This document shows positions 31,615-34,813 of a DNA stretch of 34,813 nucleotides, one piece after another. Each line of letters begins with the position of its first letter. The first letter of the stretch is position 1. A program made the position numbers and the translations under genes. Source of the DNA: Paenibacillus sanguinis 2301083 = DSM 16941 (GTDB lineage: Bacteria; Bacillota; Bacilli; Paenibacillales; Paenibacillaceae); contig NZ_KB895400.1 of the NCBI RefSeq assembly GCF_000374825.1, forward strand, positions 1-34,813. The letters run 5' to 3'. The notes beneath the pieces are model-generated. The model worked only from the letters and a program-made list of their open reading frames with translations, searched no databases and had not been told where the DNA came from.

Positions 31615-31842
31615 TTATGCCTTGTGGCGAAGCCGTCCCAACTCCTGGGCTAACGCTTCTACTTCGGAGATGCTCAGCCGTTCTTTGCTCATCACGATGT
31701 CGTAAACGTCACGGATATCGTCATACTGATCCGTGTGGAAGGCCGAGGCCGTCATGGCTGCGCCTGAGGCCATTCTAAGCTTGCTCTTGATCGCTTCGAT
31801 CATGTACTCAATATTTTCGTGGGTTTTCAGAGATAAATCCAT
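31615..31842 (-). CDS. DUF1128 family small protein
   Basis: A 75-residue helical protein: MDLSLKTHENIEYMIEAIKSKLRMASGAAMTASAFHTDQYDDIRDVYDIVMSKERLSISEVEALAQELGRLRHKA in outline, with the conserved T-EN-EYMIE-IK-KL...YDD-RD-Y--V and -S-SE--A---ELG--R pattern of DUF1128, a Bacillota-wide family of about 75 residues. Function unknown. AAGGATG lies five bases before the ATG at 31842. It is divergent from yyaC. I saw no terminator in the nine bases before the convergent asparaginase gene. Confidence 0.85.
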   Translation of the reverse strand: MDLSLKTHENIEYMIEAIKSKLRMASGAAMTASAFHTDQYDDIRDVYDIVMSKERLSISEVEALAQELGRLRHKA

Positions 31843-32012
31843 GATTGCTTCATCCTTCCGGTGAGGGGTTTCCGCTATTGTACCATGATAACCGCAGCCA
31901 GATGAAGTTTTGCGATGAATGGCACAGGTGCGTTACAATCAAATTAGGTTACACCGGAAGGCAAATAGGTATGGGCTGCCCTTTACCAAGACAAGGAGGC
32001 GATGACTGAACC

Positions 32013-32552
32013 GTGGGAGAACGGAAGGAATGGCCAGCAACAGGGCTGGACCGGACGAAGCTGGACGGAGCTGGATTAAAAGGTTTTTTTACCGGGATTC
32101 GCCTTCGCCATGACGGAGAAGCTATAACCTTCCTGTGCATCGGTACTGATCGCTCAACCGGTGATGCGTTAGGACCGATGGTGGGGACAAGACTGACCGA
32201 ACTAGGCTTTACTCGCGTCATTGGCACACTTCGCGAGCCTTGCGATGCAACTAATTTGGAGAGGCGTTTATCTCAAATGGACGGGGACAGCATTGTCGTC
32301 GCCATTGATGCTTGCCTGGGAACGGCGGAATCACTGGGGTATTATCTGGTCTCCGGACAACCCTTGCAGCCAGCCAGATCCGTTGGAGGGAACCTCCCGG
32401 AGGTAGGCCATTACAGCTTGGCTGCCGTTGTAAACGTCAAGGGTCCCAAGCCTTACTGGACCTTGCAAATGACTTCGCTGTACAAGGTCATGCAAATGGC
32501 CGAAGAGATTGCGAATGCTGCAGCAGCAGTGTTCCATAGTGATTCAAAATAA
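32013..32552 (+). CDS. yyaC: YyaC-like spore protease-related protein (DUF1256)
   Basis: A 179-residue soluble protein. Core motifs FLCIGTDRSTGDALGPMVGTRL, VVAIDACLGTAESLGYYLV, PLQPARSVGGNLPEVGHYSLAAVVNV match YyaC (DUF1256), structurally related to the germination protease GPR/HybD fold and made during sporulation. The GTG at 32013 is the first start after an in-frame stop at 32007; AAGGAGG (31993-31999) lies thirteen bases away, a long spacing. An overlapping 25-codon ORF from ATG 32002 in another frame sits too close to the same site. No sporulation-sigma promoter was assigned. Confidence 0.85.
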   Translation: MGERKEWPATGLDRTKLDGAGLKGFFTGIRLRHDGEAITFLCIGTDRSTGDALGPMVGTRLTELGFTRVIGTLREPCDATNLERRLSQMDGDSIVVAIDACLGTAESLGYYLVSGQPLQPARSVGGNLPEVGHYSLAAVVNVKGPKPYWTLQMTSLYKVMQMAEEIANAAAAVFHSDSK

Positions 32553-32570
32553 AGAAAATGATTTAAGTAC

Positions 32571-32744
32571 GTGTTAAAAAGTCGGGTTTACAGGACCAAG
32601 AAGGTTGAATGAAGCTAGGGACTGAGTAGCGGAGCGTAGACAGATCTACGTGAGCAACGGAAGGCCCGGGTGAATTCAAGATTCGATGTTGAGTTTACTC
32701 CTTGAACAGCATCGTTCTGGGAAGACGACTTTTTGAACAACCTC
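32571..32744 (-). repeat. Interspersed repeat, copy B (full length, minus orientation)
   Basis: On the minus strand it reads from GAGGTTGTTCAAAAAGTCG to CGACTTTTTAACAC and matches the copies at 34485 and 34670 over about 175 bp, with scattered changes. The central palindromic part differs (GTAGATCTGTCTACG in place of the ACGTA-TACGT segment). It fills the gap between yyaC and the hydrolase. Confidence 0.85.
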
Positions 32745-32780
32745 TTTAACTAATCCCAAAAGAGAAAGTAGGTAGCGAAC

Positions 32781-33587
32781 ATGGACAAGATAACGGTTAA
32801 CGGTAATTCGATCGCCTATGAGAGCCAAGGGCAAGGTGAGACTGTAGTATTGCTGCACGGCTTTTGCGGCAGCTCCGCATACTGGGAGAAGGTTCAGCCG
32901 CTGCTTGCTGATCAGTATCAGGTTATTGCACCTGATTTGCGTGGGCATGGAGCCTCGGATGCGCCGCTTGGAGCGTATACGATTGAGCAAATGGCCGATG
33001 ATGTAGCCGAACTGCTCGACAAGCTGGGGATTTCAACATATACATTGTTAGGGCATTCTATGGGGGGCTACGTAACGCTGTCGCTGGCAGAGCGCTACCC
33101 TTCCCGTTTACGCGGCTTCGGCCTGATTCATTCAACCGGACATTCTGATACCGAGGAAGCCAAGGAGAAAAGACTTCATGCCGTGACCTCCATTCGTTCA
33201 GAAGGGATTACTAAATTTGTCGATGGGCTTGTGCCCGGACTGTTTGCCCCGGATAATCTGGAGAAGCTTACCTCCGAGATCGACCGGGTGAAGGAGATCG
33301 GTTACCGCACTCCCCCTCAAGGAGCGGAAGGGGCAGCATTGGCTATGCGTGAACGGCCGGACCGCAGGGAAGTGATGGAGAAGTCCTCCCTTCCGCTCTT
33401 GCTGGTTGCCGGGGAGAGCGACGGAGTCGTACCGCTGGCCAAGCTGTTCACTACCGAAGGCCCGCAGGTTGCCAAGGCGGTGATTAAGGGGGCCGGTCAT
33501 ATGAGCATGTATGAAGCACCCGAGCAATTGGCTGCTGTCATTACTGATTTTTTGCGGAGTGTATCGGAACAATCAGAAGAGGCATGA
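32781..33587 (+). CDS. Alpha/beta hydrolase
   Basis: A 268-residue alpha/beta-hydrolase with the oxyanion segment VVLLHGFCGSSAYW (about residues 22-35), DLRGHGASD, nucleophile elbow GHSMGG (Ser near 94), acid GESDGVVP (near 213) and catalytic His in KGAGHMSMYEAPE (near 240). A helical cap lies between residues 120 and 190. The layout resembles BioH/menaquinone-esterase-like enzymes, but the substrate cannot be told. AGTAGGTAG is a weak ribosome site. Its upstream region is occupied by repeat copy B, so its promoter may lie in or be altered by that repeat. Confidence 0.88.
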   Translation: MDKITVNGNSIAYESQGQGETVVLLHGFCGSSAYWEKVQPLLADQYQVIAPDLRGHGASDAPLGAYTIEQMADDVAELLDKLGISTYTLLGHSMGGYVTLSLAERYPSRLRGFGLIHSTGHSDTEEAKEKRLHAVTSIRSEGITKFVDGLVPGLFAPDNLEKLTSEIDRVKEIGYRTPPQGAEGAALAMRERPDRREVMEKSSLPLLLVAGESDGVVPLAKLFTTEGPQVAKAVIKGAGHMSMYEAPEQLAAVITDFLRSVSEQSEEA

Positions 33588-33731
33588 TGGCTGACAAGAT
33601 AAGCCATGACTTTAGAAGTTTGGCGAACAGGTTGCTGGAAGGCCGATATGGAGCTGAAGCAGCGAGTACAAGCCCATATCGACCGCAGGTTCTTTATTGT
33701 CGCCACGCTTTTAGAGAACCTGAATGAACTG

Positions 33732-33775
33732 ATGCCTAAGCCCGGAGCTTCTCTCAGAACTCCGGGCTTAGGCAT
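33732..33775. repeat. 16-bp perfect inverted repeat with 12-base loop
   Basis: ATGCCTAAGCCCGGAG (33732-33747) and CTCCGGGCTTAGGCAT (33760-33775). It lies in the 243-bp gap between the hydrolase and the DUF6483 gene. No T run follows on either strand. The rest of the gap (33588-33731) has an open frame from ATG 33606 but no ribosome site; I treat it as non-coding. Confidence 0.75.
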
Positions 33776-33830
33776 TCACGTTCCCTGGGGGCGTTTGCAC
33801 TTGCCCAGGAATTAGGAAGGAGATTGGGAG

Positions 33831-34484
33831 ATGCTGCGAAGAGATTATCTGGTGCGGATGATCGAAGAAATGACGGAAGTGCTGGGCAAGGTTTTTATGC
33901 TGAGACAAAACAAGAAGCTGACCGAGGCATTATGGTCGCTGGATGAGCTATACAAGAGACAATTCCGCCTGAATGCCCGTTTGCTGGATACCTTGTCCGC
34001 CAAGGATATCGTAAAGCTGTTCCATAGCGGCGGAGAATTGGAGGCGGACAAGCTGCAAAGTCTGGCCAGGCTGCTTAAAGAAGAGGGCGATATTTGTCTG
34101 GCTATGCAGGAGGAAGAAGAGGCGGGAGCTCGCTGGATGAAGGCGCTGCACCTGTATCTGGCAACAGGACTTCATGGAGCGGATCGTTCGTTATGGAACT
34201 GGCCTGATGCTGTCTCCGAACTGCAAGCCTTGCTTAAATCCTACCGCCTGCCTCCAGAAACGGAACTGCTGCTCATGAAGCTGGAGGAAAGCGAAGGCCG
34301 TTACGACCAGGCCGAGAATGCATTGTATCGCCTGCTGGCGGAGGAATCCATTTCCAAGGAGGAGGCAGACGCTTTTTACCAGCGACTGCTGACGCTATCA
34401 CCTGAACAACTGGAGGAAGGCGGCCTGCCGCTGGAAGAGGTGCGGGAAGGGCTGCTGGAACTGGAGAAGCGTTTCTACATCTAA
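33831..34484 (+). CDS. DUF6483 family helical protein
   Basis: A 217-residue all-helical protein (MLRRDYLVRMIEEMTEVLGKVFMLRQNKKLTEALWSLDELYKRQF...). The first 40 residues match the start of DUF6483 proteins common in Paenibacillus and relatives. The remainder shows TPR-like helix pairs (AGARWMKALHLYLATG, EGRYDQAENALYRLLAEE), suggesting protein-protein contacts. Function unknown. GGAAGGAG precedes the ATG. The stop codon is directly followed by repeat copy C. Confidence 0.7.
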   Translation: MLRRDYLVRMIEEMTEVLGKVFMLRQNKKLTEALWSLDELYKRQFRLNARLLDTLSAKDIVKLFHSGGELEADKLQSLARLLKEEGDICLAMQEEEEAGARWMKALHLYLATGLHGADRSLWNWPDAVSELQALLKSYRLPPETELLLMKLEESEGRYDQAENALYRLLAEESISKEEADAFYQRLLTLSPEQLEEGGLPLEEVREGLLELEKRFYI

Positions 34485-34660
34485 GAGGTAGTTCAAAAAG
34501 TCGTCTTCCCAGGACGAAGCTGTTCAAGGAGTGGATTCAACATCGAATCTTGAATTCAGCCGGGCCTTCCGTTGCTCACGTACCCACTACGTACGCTGCG
34601 CTACTCAGTCCCTAGCTTCATTCAACCTTCTTGGTCCTGAAAACCCTACTTTTTGAACAC
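34485..34660 (+). repeat. Interspersed repeat, copy C (full length)
   Basis: 176 bp from GAGGTAGTTCAAAAAGTCG to CTACTTTTTGAACAC. The ends are inverted repeats (GTTCAAAAAGT and ACTTTTTGAAC). It begins at the base after the TAA of the DUF6483 gene. Inside are CGAATCTTGAATTCAGCC and a palindromic core, ACGTA-CCCAC-TACGT. Confidence 0.9.
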
Positions 34661-34669
34661 ATATTCAAA

Positions 34670-34813
34670 GAGGTAGTTCAAAAAGTCGTCTTCCCAGGAC
34701 GGAGCAGTTCGAGGAGTAGATTCGGCGTCGAATCTTGAATTCAGCCGGGCCTTCCGTTGCTCACGTACCCACTACGTACGCTGCGCTACTCAGTCCCTGG
34801 CTTCATTCAACCT
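34670..34813 (+). repeat. Interspersed repeat, copy D (cut by the window edge)
   Basis: Begins with GAGGTAGTTCAAAAAGTCG nine bases after copy C and follows it almost base for base, with differences clustered in the first 75 bp, until the window ends in the CATTCAACCT block. Confidence 0.9.

Noticed and set aside
33606..33815. A 69-codon ORF in the gap before the DUF6483 gene
   Set aside because: No ribosome site, and a third of it is the 16-bp hairpin, so the frame is not evidence of coding.

Overview
The window looks like a chromosomal segment of a Paenibacillus-type, spore-forming Bacillota. The evidence is the mid-range GC, strong GGAGG ribosome sites, canonical sigma-A promoters, and a gene set of Bacillaceae/Paenibacillaceae families (YyaC-type spore protein, DUF1128, DUF948, DUF3886/YqkE, DUF6483, CvfC-like HEAT protein, YkpA/YbiT-type ABC-F, an RsbV-RsbW-SigB operon). 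I count 37 protein genes and two very short leader ORFs. No tRNA, rRNA or CRISPR was seen.

Layout. 1-275: the start of an ISNCY/IS1202-like transposase running off the left edge. 295-1107: a DUF554 membrane protein with its own promoter and terminator. 1234-5452: a sugar ABC importer (lipoprotein plus two permeases, no ATPase) behind a cre-like promoter, followed by a UlaG-like metallo-hydrolase. 5473-8866: two genes, a SAM methyltransferase and the ribosome-splitting GTPase HflX, each preceded by a promoter, a very short leader ORF and an intrinsic terminator; a DUF2500 gene lies between them on the other strand. 8967-13070: a small membrane protein, a GNAT, Mn-pyrophosphatase (ppaC), a YneQ-like gene, and the operon yqkE-def-deoC. 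13177-17980: O-acetylhomoserine sulfhydrylase, a P1B4 metal-efflux ATPase of PfeT type behind two Fur/PerR-like boxes, and thioredoxin reductase. 18014-24260: small membrane and surface proteins, a HEAT-repeat CvfC-like gene, an NAPE-PLD-like metallo-hydrolase and an ABC-F ATPase. 24477-26806: a CDF exporter with a manganese-type metal signature and an SH3-NlpC/P60 wall hydrolase. 26964-30467: DUF948 protein, then REC-PP2C phosphatase, RsbV, RsbW and SigB. 30598-34484: asparaginase, DUF1128, YyaC, an alpha/beta hydrolase and a DUF6483 protein. The right edge carries two tandem copies of an interspersed repeat.

The most interesting system is the leader of hflX (7151-7475). A 13-codon ORF (MINIKFRFATLRG) contains a K-F-R (+X+) motif and resembles the ErmD/ErmK leader. 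Its codons pair with a downstream segment (9 bp, one bulge). That segment can instead join a nested two-part antiterminator that uses the 5' arm of a U-tailed terminator ending 14 nt before the hflX ribosome site. This is a complete drug-induced attenuation circuit readable from sequence. A second leader (MSVLR) with a terminator precedes the methyltransferase 1.9 kb upstream. Together they suggest a ribosome-targeting-antibiotic response region.

Other signals worth attention: an approximately 175-bp MITE-like repeat in four copies; a separate 112-bp element with 12-bp terminal inverted repeats; a sigma-B-like promoter followed by a terminator in the leader of the sigB operon; a very stable hairpin between two Fur-like boxes upstream of the PfeT-like gene; a proline in the second Walker A of the ABC-F protein; and a 16-bp perfect hairpin at 33732-33775. 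All function calls come from reading the sequence and recalling family motifs; no database search was run.
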